Notes: a model not told the origin generated them from the letters alone. A stretch of DNA of 50,906 nt from an uncultured Verrucomicrobiales bacterium (GCA_937916135.1 CALFTQ010000100.1:1-50906); one strand, 5' to 3'; counted from the stretch's first letter, positions 23,891 to 32,450 are shown. Made by a program: numbers and translations.

Positions 23891-26782
23891 TTGTTCTCAT
23901 CTGCACCCATAGTTCCCAATCTCACAATACCTGATTACTACCTGCTTCCCTTCCCTGTGGTAATCATCATTACTTTTCTACTCATGAACAAAACAGAAAA
24001 AAGTATTTCTCTCTCGAATCAACCGTCTGACAGCGCCTGTTCAAATGAAGTATCGGAAAAAAGAGATGACGAAAATCACAATTGCGCATGGAATTCGTTA
24101 TGCTGGACAGCTTCCATAATACTCTGTTGCCTATTTATCTCATTATGTATCAATATACTAGATTTCAGCACTGAAGAGGCAGCCATTCGCTCGTGGCATA
24201 TCATCATCAGTTTACTCTCAACTCTCATTACTCTTGGGATTTTCCTCGTACTTGCAAACGATTATCTTAAACATCGTTACGCATGGATCAAAGGGTGGAG
24301 AACGCACATCATTCCAGCAATTTGTTTGGTCGGCGGGTCCCTTTACGTATGTACAGAAAACACGACAATCTTACCGTGCTTTGCATTAATCGTTTTGATG
24401 TACGTCTGTTACATCAAAACAGCAACCAATCAAAAACAACCGCAAATAATAGAAAGCAACACAGATTTATTATACCGGTCTCGGCTCTTTAACCGCACCC
24501 ATCTTCAAATCAGGAAACTAGCTTACGATAATACGAAGGGGCTGACTATAGGAATATGTGGACAATGGGGAAGCGGAAAAACCTTTTTCATAAACAATCT
24601 TTTAGCCAACCTTTCCCAACAGTCGACAAAGAGTAGTAAAAACGGGCCACTGTGGGAAAAGCCTTTTGTCGTTTGCGAAAAGGTGGAACTATGGTCCGCT
24701 TCCTCACTCGATGATGCATGGGAACGCGTTATCTTCGCCCTTCATAAAGGTATTTTTGACAAAGAACCGCTAAATATCCGGTGGCTCAGCAGACTTCCGA
24801 CCTACCTATTTTCATTCATTATACCGTCACACGAAGCGGCACATGAGCTAATTAGTCTCGTTCTTCCCGACTTTCACAATGACCAACTGCGACTTCTCAA
24901 AGAACGCATGCACGAGCGCAAAATCGTTTTAGTATTCGATGATTTAGAACGCGCTGATTTTAGTATCATCCAAGCTATGCTGCCGCTCTTTGAGCGTTTG
25001 AAAAAGCTTCCCAATCTGATAGTCATCTGCGCAGTGGCGGAAGAGGAGCTTAAACGCGTTTTCCTCAGAGAGCGAGTATTACCCGACTTTGTGCAAGGGC
25101 ATCTAGCCAAGCTGTTTGATTTGCGTATTGAAATTCCCACCATGTCCCATACGGCGATTGAAAACTTCCAAAACAATCTATTCAGCAGTAAATATAAAGA
25201 TTGTCCCTTGGTAAAAAGTTTCTTAACAAAGTATCCTCTTCGTTTTGACTCTGCCAGACAAATGATTCGTGTTATCGATAGGCTTACCAGCATAGAAAGA
25301 CAATACTATGCAAATTGTCCATTCTCTTTCAATCGAGAGCCTGAAGATGAGCAGAATTCTATTCTGGCACAAGCAAAATATATATTCCTCATTGAAACTC
25401 TACGGCTAGTCAATCCAGCGCTACTTAAAGAGCTGTACGAAAAGCCACATTATTCTAATACTCTAAACAAAATTCCATACACTCTCCTTGCTACGTCGTC
25501 CTTTGAGATAACAGAGGATGCGCACGAACGTTATGACTTTATCCTCGGGATTTCCGACAATAATAGAAGAAAAATAGAAAATGAAGATAAATGGGCGGAG
25601 ACAAACAAAAAACTATACACAGCTCTGATTCAAAAGGCTACAGAATGGAGCATATTCTCATATCTATATAAAGATGTATATGCAGAAAGTGAATCAGGAC
25701 AGCACAAGCGCGAATCTTATTTCAGCTCTGCGTATGACGCGTATTATACAAGGTGTACCAGTTTATTGGAATGGGAAATGCAGCAGATTTCAGAATCCCC
25801 GGAAATGCAGGGTATCCCCTACCATGAAAAAGTAAGCATCCACTTCCATAAACTTAATGAACACCCTGAACCTAAGTTTTTGAGCGCCGCTGAATTCAGT
25901 TTATTTGACTATGAAATACGTCAAGCAAAGGGAAATAATGAAAAAATCAAACAAGTTATTTCTTCCCTACAAAAGGAAACTAGAGAGATAGGCAATATCT
26001 ACGGGAACAGCCGGATCCATTCTTCATATTTCTGGAGAACGCTTGCCCATTTAGGATTCAACTCTACCAATGACGATTTTGATTACTCATCTCACGCTCC
26101 CCTGTTCCTTCTTTTATTCGATGTGATGTCCTTGGACGAACAAGCCTATGTGCTCAGTGCTTTCTTTCACCGATATAAAACCGAAATCACGTCTGGTGAA
26201 AAATCTGATCTTGAAAATCACGTTGACTGGTTATCTCATGACTCAAATTACAAAAATCTTGTTGAACAAATGAGTTACAAGTACGGATGCTATCTTGCCT
26301 TCTACATTAACAATTATCCAAAACATTTTTCTTCCGTTTCTCAGGAATATGCCTGTCAAGTATACGACCGCGAAAACCATTCCGTATATTGGGAACAAAT
26401 TAGAAAAGGCGTAAGCGATTATATACAATCATGCAGCAACATTGAACAATTCATATTCGGTTGGCTTGGTTTTATGGGGCACCAATATCGCGATGCCTCC
26501 ATGCATGGCGGTATTAATTCCAGCTTTATCAGCAATGGGGTCGCAGAAATGATGAAATCTATCGAGGAAATGCTGAATCTCAATGCCGACACAATTGCCC
26601 ATTTGCCCAACAAATCAAAAATCAGATTAGCCTGTTCAAGTAGTTTGGAAAACTTGAGAAAGAACTACAATTATTGGTCTGAAGGTGAGGACGAGAAGAG
26701 AAAAGCCAAATACTCATCAGGGACTTTATCCATCATTCAAATGATTGAAGAAATCCAAAAAGCAGCAACTTTTTCTTGTTAG
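23891..26782 (+). CDS. Membrane-anchored KAP-family P-loop NTPase
   Basis: 963 residues from a TTG start; an ATG at 23984 is the alternative. Up to five hydrophobic segments precede the NTPase (about 18-32, 69-91, 102-124, 138-152, 159-175). The Walker A motif is GQWGSGKT (224-231) and the Walker B motif is IVLVFDDLE with following Arg (about 345-356), with membrane helices upstream of the P-loop domain as in KAP proteins. The C-terminal ~500 residues are unrecognised, rich in Tyr, Ser and Glu. KAP NTPases organise membrane complexes and several occur in anti-phage systems. The AT-rich composition indicates acquisition. The DUF4268 nuclease gene follows after 44 bp with its own promoter. Confidence 0.8.
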   Translation: MFSSAPIVPNLTIPDYYLLPFPVVIIITFLLMNKTEKSISLSNQPSDSACSNEVSEKRDDENHNCAWNSLCWTASIILCCLFISLCINILDFSTEEAAIRSWHIIISLLSTLITLGIFLVLANDYLKHRYAWIKGWRTHIIPAICLVGGSLYVCTENTTILPCFALIVLMYVCYIKTATNQKQPQIIESNTDLLYRSRLFNRTHLQIRKLAYDNTKGLTIGICGQWGSGKTFFINNLLANLSQQSTKSSKNGPLWEKPFVVCEKVELWSASSLDDAWERVIFALHKGIFDKEPLNIRWLSRLPTYLFSFIIPSHEAAHELISLVLPDFHNDQLRLLKERMHERKIVLVFDDLERADFSIIQAMLPLFERLKKLPNLIVICAVAEEELKRVFLRERVLPDFVQGHLAKLFDLRIEIPTMSHTAIENFQNNLFSSKYKDCPLVKSFLTKYPLRFDSARQMIRVIDRLTSIERQYYANCPFSFNREPEDEQNSILAQAKYIFLIETLRLVNPALLKELYEKPHYSNTLNKIPYTLLATSSFEITEDAHERYDFILGISDNNRRKIENEDKWAETNKKLYTALIQKATEWSIFSYLYKDVYAESESGQHKRESYFSSAYDAYYTRCTSLLEWEMQQISESPEMQGIPYHEKVSIHFHKLNEHPEPKFLSAAEFSLFDYEIRQAKGNNEKIKQVISSLQKETREIGNIYGNSRIHSSYFWRTLAHLGFNSTNDDFDYSSHAPLFLLLFDVMSLDEQAYVLSAFFHRYKTEITSGEKSDLENHVDWLSHDSNYKNLVEQMSYKYGCYLAFYINNYPKHFSSVSQEYACQVYDRENHSVYWEQIRKGVSDYIQSCSNIEQFIFGWLGFMGHQYRDASMHGGINSSFISNGVAEMMKSIEEMLNLNADTIAHLPNKSKIRLACSSSLENLRKNYNYWSEGEDEKRKAKYSSGTLSIIQMIEEIQKAATFSC

Positions 26783-26803
26783 CCATAAAAAAACAAGTAC
26801 AAT
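26776..26803 (+). promoter_or_regulatory. Promoter of the DUF4268 gene
   Basis: TTGTTA (26776-26781), 16-bp spacer, TACAAT (26798-26803), overlapping the stop codon of the KAP gene; ATG 23 nt downstream. Confidence 0.5.
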
Positions 26804-26826
26804 ACAGGTAACGTTAACTCTCAAAT

Positions 26827-27771
26827 ATGTCAAAAGCAAATAGCAGCATTGATTTAGGTATAATGACCCGCGTAGAAAACCTCCGAGAGGTATGGGCGGA
26901 AGAAGCGAGAGACTTCACCCCATGGCTGGCGGAAGATGCCAATCTGAAATTACTAGGGGAAGCACTTGGACTTGATTTAGTTCTCGAGGAAAGGGAATCT
27001 CCTGTCGGTAGTTTCAATGCAGATTTGTTTGCGAAAGAAGAAGGTTCAGACAACAAAGTCATCATTGAGAACCAATTAGGCAGCACTGACCACGACCATC
27101 TGGGTAAACTCATAACCTATGCATCAGGTAAAGACGCTAATGTGGTTGTCTGGATTGTCAAGAGAGCACGAGATGAGCATAGGCAAGCTATAGAATGGCT
27201 AAACCAAAAGACAGATAGTTCCATTGGATTCTTTCTTGTGGAAATTGAACTGTGGCGTATTGACACGTCCCGCATTGCCCCCAAGTTTAACATTGTAGAA
27301 CGGCCAAACGAATGGACCAGAGGTATCAAGGCGGAAGAAAACCTCACCCCCGGCAAACGAATGCAACAGGAATTCTGGATGGCGTTCCGAGAATCGGCGC
27401 AAGATGACCCGGCTTTCATGACTGCGTTCCGAAGTCTGCAAAAGGCACAGCCCCAGCATTGGTACACTCTGCGCATAGGCAGCTCAGTTTGCCACCTGAA
27501 TCTGTTGGTGAATACGGTGAAAAAACTTATCGGTGCCGAATTGTATATTTCCGGCGATAAAGATTTTTACCGCTTGTTGCAGTCCGATAAAGTCAACATT
27601 GAGCAAGAAGCTGGAACGAAGCTTGAATGGAAAGAAGCCTCCAAGGACTGCCGCATCATCATGACAAGCAAAGGCGACATAAACAAACGCACCAGCTGGG
27701 GTGAATACCACGACTGGATGCGAACAACTCTCATTACGCTAAGCAAGGTATTCAAGAAACGGCTCCCTTAG
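26827..27771 (+). CDS. PD-(D/E)xK-type nuclease-like protein with DUF4268 domain
   Basis: A 314-residue protein. The N-terminal part has a restriction-endonuclease-like core: GSFNADLFA with Asp66, then VIIENQLGSTDHDHLGKLI with Glu81 and Gln83 in place of the usual Lys, a substitution common in this family, followed by the strand NVVVWIV. Residues from about 190 onward match DUF4268 (KRMQQEFWMAFRE..., ELYISGDKDFYRLL, WGEYHDWMR). It may cleave DNA, but no activity can be claimed. It follows the membrane KAP NTPase and is less AT-rich than that gene. It could be its effector or an independent cargo gene. Confidence 0.75.
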   Translation: MSKANSSIDLGIMTRVENLREVWAEEARDFTPWLAEDANLKLLGEALGLDLVLEERESPVGSFNADLFAKEEGSDNKVIIENQLGSTDHDHLGKLITYASGKDANVVVWIVKRARDEHRQAIEWLNQKTDSSIGFFLVEIELWRIDTSRIAPKFNIVERPNEWTRGIKAEENLTPGKRMQQEFWMAFRESAQDDPAFMTAFRSLQKAQPQHWYTLRIGSSVCHLNLLVNTVKKLIGAELYISGDKDFYRLLQSDKVNIEQEAGTKLEWKEASKDCRIIMTSKGDINKRTSWGEYHDWMRTTLITLSKVFKKRLP

Positions 27772-28491
27772 GTCTGATACAACAGACCGCTATAACCGCT
27801 ATTCAAAAAAATGGTATAGAGGGGAAGTCGATGGATTGCCCCTACGGCCAAGGGTGCTTCTCGCTGCTTCTGACTTCTCCGCCAATGTGCCGAGGCGGGC
27901 CGCTCACCCAGGGACTTGCGACCGTGACAAGGAGCCGAGGGGGCTTCGATGAATCTACGCCCACCCAGGGTTCAGCAACAGCTCCCACCTGCGGCGAGGG
28001 GGCTTCGGCTTACGCCTTCCGGCTCCGGCAAGCCTGCGCCGAGACGGGCCGCCCACCCATGGCGAAGCGACTGCCGCCAACCAAACTATGCACACATCTA
28101 AACAACCGCCTCCCCCTTCTATTGCCCATTAGAACAATTCCAAAGAAAGAATTTTGCCCCATTTTTGGCGTTAATTTGAGGATTTTACCCATATCGGGAG
28201 CATGCCGCCCCGCATCTGCCACCCCGCCCCTCCACCGCGACCTGCGGTCGCTCCGGCGTGACAAGCCAGCCGCAACCGTAGCAAGCCCGATTTGTGACGT
28301 GGAAGTTAAAATAAGGGGCTGCGTTATTTTAATTTCGGACTGCTGATTAAAATAAGAGCGCTGATTATTTCAGGGTTGGGACCGTTTTTTACCTGGGCTC
28401 TGGTATGAGGCGCAAACAATGGGAATTCCAAGGCGAATGGGGGAAAGGGGAAGAATTATTCTTCCAGAAGCAGCCGATAGGGGGAATAGAA
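27772..28491. repeat. Repeat-rich gene-free stretch
   Basis: No credible gene. Degenerate GC-rich repeats at 27890-28075 (variants of GGGCCGCCCACCCATGG), one copy of the GGTCGCTCCGGCGTG element at about 28232-28262, and a pair of AT/GC hairpins built on TTAAAATAA/TTATTTTAA at 28306-28370. Confidence 0.6.
28306..28370. repeat. Two tandem TTAAAATAA-type hairpins
   Basis: TTAAAATAA (28306-28314), a 9-base GC-rich centre, TTATTTTAA (28324-28332); then TTAAAATAA (28347-28355), a 9-base centre and TTATTT (28365-28370). Equal spacing and repeated arms suggest an operator or a small mobile hairpin. Confidence 0.5.
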
Positions 28492-29072
28492 TTAGATGCG
28501 ACCTCTTTCTGCAGTGGTGGTGCGGTATACGATGCCCTGCTCTTCCATTTTGTCGAGGATTTTATATACGGTTGCAGGGGACAATCCGGACTGACGGGCC
28601 AGGATGAGGGGACGGATGACTACACGACGTTGAAGGAGCCCCAGAACGATAGTGGTACTTTTCGCGAGCGGCCTTGGGAGGCGGCCCATTCGGTATGAGC
28701 AGCCATACGAGTTCTCAGCATGGAGATATTGGCGGCGGCTTGTCGCGAGGTGACGAGCACGGCTTCGAGAAAATATTCCAGCCAGGTTTCCCAATCGCCG
28801 GTTTCACGGATGGAGCTCAGGAGGCGGTAGTATTCCTGCCGGTGTTGTTTGAAGAACAGACTGAGGTAGAGGAGAGGCTGGCTGAGCAGCCCACTCCTGC
28901 AGAGCATCATCTGGATGAGAAGGCGTCCGACGCGGCCGTTTCCATCGAGAAAGGGATGTATGCTTTCGAACTGCACGTGCACCATACCAGCTTTCAACAG
29001 GGGGTGAATTTCATCGAAAGAATTGATGAAAAGCTCCAAATCGCCCATGCACTGCAAGAGCTCCTGAGGGGG
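28492..29072 (-). pseudogene. Degraded Fic-family protein gene
   Basis: Fic proteins transfer AMP or related groups to target proteins. The active-site motif HPFLDGNGRVGR is intact, preceded by the family-like MGDLELFINS and followed by SLFFKQHRQEYYRLL and a C-terminal winged helix (ILARQSGLSPATVYKILDKM). The gene is broken twice: the frame shifts between about 28660 and 28700, before the winged helix, and the 5' part is missing, with the frame starting at the PPxELL segment next to a TAG (29073-29075) and a GGTCGCTCCGGCGTGGC repeat. There is no proper start codon (TTG at 29057 at best). Likely non-functional. Confidence 0.8.
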
Positions 29073-29295
29073 CTAAGAAAGTTCCCGCCGCCGCGACTGA
29101 TGGTCGCTCCGGCGTGGCAAGCCGCCCGCCTTGGGTTCGCGACTGCCGTTAACTACCAGGAAAATAGCCAACTCTCCCAACTACAGCTACTAACCTAATC
29201 CAGCCCTCCCTCTCTTCTTGCCCATCTAACAAATTCGTCTCCACTCTTTTTGCCCATGATTTTTTATTCAATTATTACAATGCGATAAATAAACT

Positions 29296-29330
29296 CCGAA
29301 ATTCGGGAGTATAGGATTCCCGAATTTCGG
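29296..29330. promoter_or_regulatory. Perfect 13-bp inverted repeat, operator-like
   Basis: CCGAAATTCGGGA (29296-29308) and TCCCGAATTTCGG (29318-29330), separated by 9 bases. Each arm is itself nearly palindromic, as in sites bound by two repressor dimers. No gene for a matching regulator is left nearby. Confidence 0.45.
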
Positions 29331-29459
29331 GAATTGAAGGCATTTTTCTACCGATTTGTGGCGGGGGCGTTCAAATGGAAGGGGTGGAGTTTTTGGTATC
29401 GGGGGAGAGATTTTTCCCAACGAGTGGTTGATTGCAGGGAAAAATGAGGAGCGGAAAGA

Positions 29460-29555
29460 ACGATATCTTGCCTGCAGCAAGACGATATCCACGCTGCGCG
29501 TGGACGATATCGCGGCTATGCCGCGACGATATCCGTGAGCCTTCGGCTCACGGAC
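29460..29555 (-). repeat. GATATCGTC hairpin array B
   Basis: Same architecture as 8330-8422 but on the minus strand: four hairpins with different stems (CGTGAGC/GCTCACG, GCGGC/GCCGC, CACGC/GCGTG, TTGC/GCAA), each followed by GATATCGTC, the last as GATATCGTT. Both arrays have four units and start after GTC. Confidence 0.85.
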
Positions 29556-29633
29556 AGGAAAAGTAACAACCTCATTCTGGTGTGTCGCGCATCATTCTTG
29601 ACAATGGGGCGGGGGATATGAGAAACTGCGTGT

Positions 29634-30548
29634 GTGCTGGATATTTGTCTTCTGGGAACCGGCGGGACGCTGCCGCTGGTGAATCGATGGCTCACCTCGC
29701 TGATGGTGCGCTACCAGGGGCATGGCGTGCTGATTGATTGCGGCGAGGGGACGCAGATTGCAGCGCAGCGCGTGGGGATGAGTCTGAAGCCGGTGGATAA
29801 GATTCTGCTGACGCATCTGCACGCAGACCACGTTTCGGGGCTGCCGGGGCTGCTGCTGACGATGGGCAACATGGGCCGCGAGGAGGAGCTTTCCATCATC
29901 GGGCCGGTGGGGACGGAGCGTGTGGTGCATGCGCTGCGGACGATTGCGCCGAACCTGCCTTTCGATATCCGGGTGAGCGAGCTGGAGACGCCGGAGGAGA
30001 CGATGTTTTTCCGGGATTGCGATATTCACGCGTTCCAGGTGCAGCACGGGGTGCCGTGCTATGGCTACAGTTTTACGCTGCCGCGCGCGGGCAAGTTCGA
30101 TGCGCAGCGCGCCCGTGAACAGGGGATTCCGATGGAGTTCTGGGGCCGCCTGCAGAAGAAGGGCGAAACGATTGAGCACGAGGGGCGCATCTTTACGCCG
30201 GATATGGTGCTGGGGCCGCCGCGCAAGGGGCTGAAGCTGACCTATTGCACGGATACGCGCCCGGTGCCGGCGATTGCGGCGGCGGCGGCGGATTCGGATT
30301 TGTTTATCTGCGAGGGGATGTATGGCGAGGATGAGATGCTGCCGAAGGCGCGCGAGAATCGTCACATGCTTTTCAGCGAGGCGGCGCGCCTGGCGGCAGA
30401 GGCCGGCGGGGTGAAGGAGCTGTGGCTCACGCATTTCAGCCCCAGCTTGCCGAATCCGAAGGCGTATCGCGATGTGGCCCGCGCCATCTTCCCGAACACG
30501 CAGGTGCCGCGGGATGGCTGGGTGAAGACCTTGCAGTTTGAATCTTGA
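29634..30548 (+). CDS. rnz: Ribonuclease Z (tRNA 3' endonuclease)
   Basis: Metallo-beta-lactamase-fold endonuclease that removes 3' trailers from tRNA precursors. The 304-residue chain has the opening DICLLGTGGTLP, the zinc motif THLHADHVSGLPG (about 60-72) with His-x-His-x-Asp-His, a later metal Asp in LTYCTDTRP, and the C-terminal His in LWLTHFSPS. The start is GTG at 29634, chosen because the family opens directly with this strand; a possible -35 TTGACA lies at 29598 without a convincing -10. The neighbours are repeats, so it is probably monocistronic. Confidence 0.93.
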   Translation: MLDICLLGTGGTLPLVNRWLTSLMVRYQGHGVLIDCGEGTQIAAQRVGMSLKPVDKILLTHLHADHVSGLPGLLLTMGNMGREEELSIIGPVGTERVVHALRTIAPNLPFDIRVSELETPEETMFFRDCDIHAFQVQHGVPCYGYSFTLPRAGKFDAQRAREQGIPMEFWGRLQKKGETIEHEGRIFTPDMVLGPPRKGLKLTYCTDTRPVPAIAAAAADSDLFICEGMYGEDEMLPKARENRHMLFSEAARLAAEAGGVKELWLTHFSPSLPNPKAYRDVARAIFPNTQVPRDGWVKTLQFES

Positions 30549-30826
30549 ATTTTGGATTTTGAAGGTATAAAATTCCCGCCTCTGCGGCCTGAGGTCGCTC
30601 CGGCGTGGGAAATCGGGGGGAATTTATGTGGGGCGATGGGCGGAATCAGGCGTTATTTCGGGGAATTCGGGGAACGGGGTAACAAAATTTAATTTTTTCT
30701 GCTATTTGTTTGAACGTTTTCCGTGGTGGGTGCATCTATACCTGCATAAGAAGCCCCACCGCGCGATTATTACGGGGTTTTTGAAAAGTCTTTTTCATGT
30801 AGTTTCAGAGTTGATTAGAGAGAGCG

Positions 30827-30857
30827 AACGGGCACCGGAAGGTGCCCGTTCTGCTTT
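30827..30857 (+). terminator. Terminator-like hairpin
   Basis: AACGGGCACC (30827-30836), loop GGAA, GGTGCCCGTT (30841-30850), followed by CTGCTTTT. It is 280 bp after rnz, with no gene between, so it may end a long rnz 3' UTR or a small RNA. Confidence 0.6.
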
Positions 30858-30872
30858 TGTGGGGAAACTCTG

Positions 30873-30940
30873 TCGGGGCACGGGACTTCAGTCCCGATTA
30901 TGTGCACCGTGATTTCGGGACTGAAGTCCCGCGCTCCGAT
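30873..30940. repeat. Inverted pair of CGGGACT..AGTCCCG palindromes
   Basis: CGGGACTTCAGTCCCG (30881-30896) and CGGGACTGAAGTCCCG (30916-30931), each bordered on its outer side by TGCYCCGA-type sequence, so the two copies face opposite ways. A third copy is at 35094-35117. Confidence 0.7.
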
Positions 30941-30963
30941 GGAATTCACCGCCGGGGTTCCGT

Positions 30964-32394
30964 TCACAAAAACTGAATAACACGGCTGGCGGGTATGGCT
31001 ATGGGGTAGTCGGCGGCGGCCCAGGCGCGTTCGGCGGCAAGGCCGCAGGCCCAGGCACCGGCAGCAGCGGCGCGGAAGGGGGGCAGGCCCTGGGCGGCCA
31101 GGGCGCCGATGGTGCCGGCGAGCACGTCGCCCTGCCCGCCGTTGGCCATGTAGGGGCCACCGGTGGTGTTGTAGAGGGTATTCTCACCATCGGAAATGAT
31201 GGTGCGGGCGCCTTTGAGCAGGAGGGTGCAGGGATGCTCCGCCAGGTAGCGGGCCACGGTTTCGCGGCGGGTGGTGGCGGGGCGCGGGTCGAGCCGGCGC
31301 ATTTCGCCGGGGTGCGGGGTGAGCACCCAGTGGGGCTGCGGCTGCCAGCCACAGGCGGCGGCGGTGTTCAGGCCATCGGCATCGAGCACGACGGTGCCGC
31401 CGAATTCGCTGGCCAGGCGGCGCAGGGATTCGGCGGCCACGGGCTGCACCTCGCCCAGGCCGGGGCCGATGACGAGGGCGCGGGCATCGGGTTCGTGGAT
31501 ATCGGCGTAGGAGCCGACGGGGCGCACCATGATTTCCGGGGCCACGCGCGCGGCGAGTATGGGGTACACCGGCGGCAGGCAGTAGAGCACCACCAGCCCT
31601 GCCCCGGCAGCCAGGGCGGCTTCCGCACACATCTGCGCGGCACCGGCCATGCCCACGCTGCCGGCCACAATGGCCACGCGCCCGGCGCGGTTCTTGAAGC
31701 AGGAGTAGGCGCGCCGCGGCAGCAGCGGGGTGAGTTCCGCAGCATCGGCCACGCGGGCGGGATCCGCCGCGGGCAGCTCGCCTACCTCCGGCAGGGGGAT
31801 GCAGATGAGGCGCCCCACGGCGTCCTCTGCCCCATCGGCCAGGAGCCCGGGTTTCACGCCGCCGATGGTGGCGGTGGCATCCGCCAGCACCACATCGGCC
31901 CCGTGGGCACCGGTATCGGAATCCAGCCCGGTGGGGATGTCGATGGCCAGGGTAAGGCTGCGGGGGCTGGCGGCGCGGAGCTCATTCAGCTCGCGCACCA
32001 GGGCGGCATAGGCCGGGCGCAGCTCGCCCACGGCACCGCTGCCCAGCAGGCCATCGATGATGAGCAGCCCTTCCTGTGCCGCAGGGGCGGTGGCGGCTTC
32101 CTCCTCGCGACCGCAGAGCTGGGCAGCGGCATCGGGCGCCAGGGTGCCGGCACAGCGCAGAGTGACGGGGCAGCCGAAGCGGGCGGCCAGGCCGATGGCA
32201 TCGCCGGCGTTGTTGCCGCTGCCGGCATAGACCACCACGCGTGCGGGCGTGAACCCGCGCAGCAGCGGCTCGGTGCCGCACGCGTGCCACAGGCGGTCGA
32301 TGACGGTGTTCATGAGCGCCAGGGAGGTCACTTCCCCGCTGGCAAAAAGTTTCTGCTCGGCTTCACGCACGCTCCGGCTGCTGCATATCTTCAT
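30964..32394 (-). CDS. nnr: Bifunctional NAD(P)H-hydrate epimerase / ADP-dependent NAD(P)H-hydrate dehydratase
   Basis: Repairs hydrated NAD(P)H: the N-terminal YjeF_N part interconverts R- and S-NAD(P)HX and the C-terminal ribokinase-like part dehydrates S-NAD(P)HX. Of 476 residues, the N-terminal half shows VYAGSGNNAGDAIGLA (54-69), IDGLLGSGAVG and IDIPTGLDSDTGA; the C-terminal half shows IVAGSVGMAGAAQM, the VLTPHPGEM segment and NGGQGDVLAGTIGALA near the C-terminus. All parts of the two-domain form are present. It is transcribed divergently from the secreted protein gene at 32488. Confidence 0.93.
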   Translation of the reverse strand: MKICSSRSVREAEQKLFASGEVTSLALMNTVIDRLWHACGTEPLLRGFTPARVVVYAGSGNNAGDAIGLAARFGCPVTLRCAGTLAPDAAAQLCGREEEAATAPAAQEGLLIIDGLLGSGAVGELRPAYAALVRELNELRAASPRSLTLAIDIPTGLDSDTGAHGADVVLADATATIGGVKPGLLADGAEDAVGRLICIPLPEVGELPAADPARVADAAELTPLLPRRAYSCFKNRAGRVAIVAGSVGMAGAAQMCAEAALAAGAGLVVLYCLPPVYPILAARVAPEIMVRPVGSYADIHEPDARALVIGPGLGEVQPVAAESLRRLASEFGGTVVLDADGLNTAAACGWQPQPHWVLTPHPGEMRRLDPRPATTRRETVARYLAEHPCTLLLKGARTIISDGENTLYNTTGGPYMANGGQGDVLAGTIGALAAQGLPPFRAAAAGAWACGLAAERAWAAADYPIAIPASRVIQFL

Positions 32395-32400
32395 GCTGCC

Positions 32401-32429
32401 AGTTTACGCCTTGGTGACAAGATAGTCAA
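32401..32429 (-). promoter_or_regulatory. Promoter of nnr
   Basis: Minus strand TTGACT (32429-32424), 17-bp spacer, TAAACT (32406-32401). The ATG begins 6 nt after the -10 box, so the transcript is predicted to be leaderless. Back to back with the promoter at 32451-32479. Confidence 0.65.
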
Positions 32430-32450
32430 GCCGACAAACAGAATTAGCAC

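Larger units (their letters stand above)
29074..29633. repeat. Gene-free stretch with inverted repeat and hairpin array B
   Basis: Contains a GGTCGCTCCGGCGTGGC copy (about 29088-29137), a 13-bp-arm inverted repeat (29296-29330), hairpin array B (29460-29555) and a TTGACA at 29598-29603 that may belong to the rnz promoter. No gene seen. Confidence 0.6.
30549..30963. repeat. Gene-free stretch with dispersed palindromes
   Basis: Contains a GGTCGCTCCGGCGTGGG copy (about 30580-30610), a terminator-like hairpin (30827-30854) and a pair of GGGACT..AGTCCC palindromes. A frame of 94 codons at 30628-30912 crosses the hairpins and looks non-coding. Confidence 0.55.

Noticed and set aside
27831..28346. 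171-codon plus-strand frame in the repeat stretch
   Set aside because: Made up of GC-rich repeats; composition and content are non-coding.
30628..30912. 94-codon frame between rnz and nnr
   Set aside because: It crosses a terminator-like hairpin and a dispersed palindrome and has no recognisable features.
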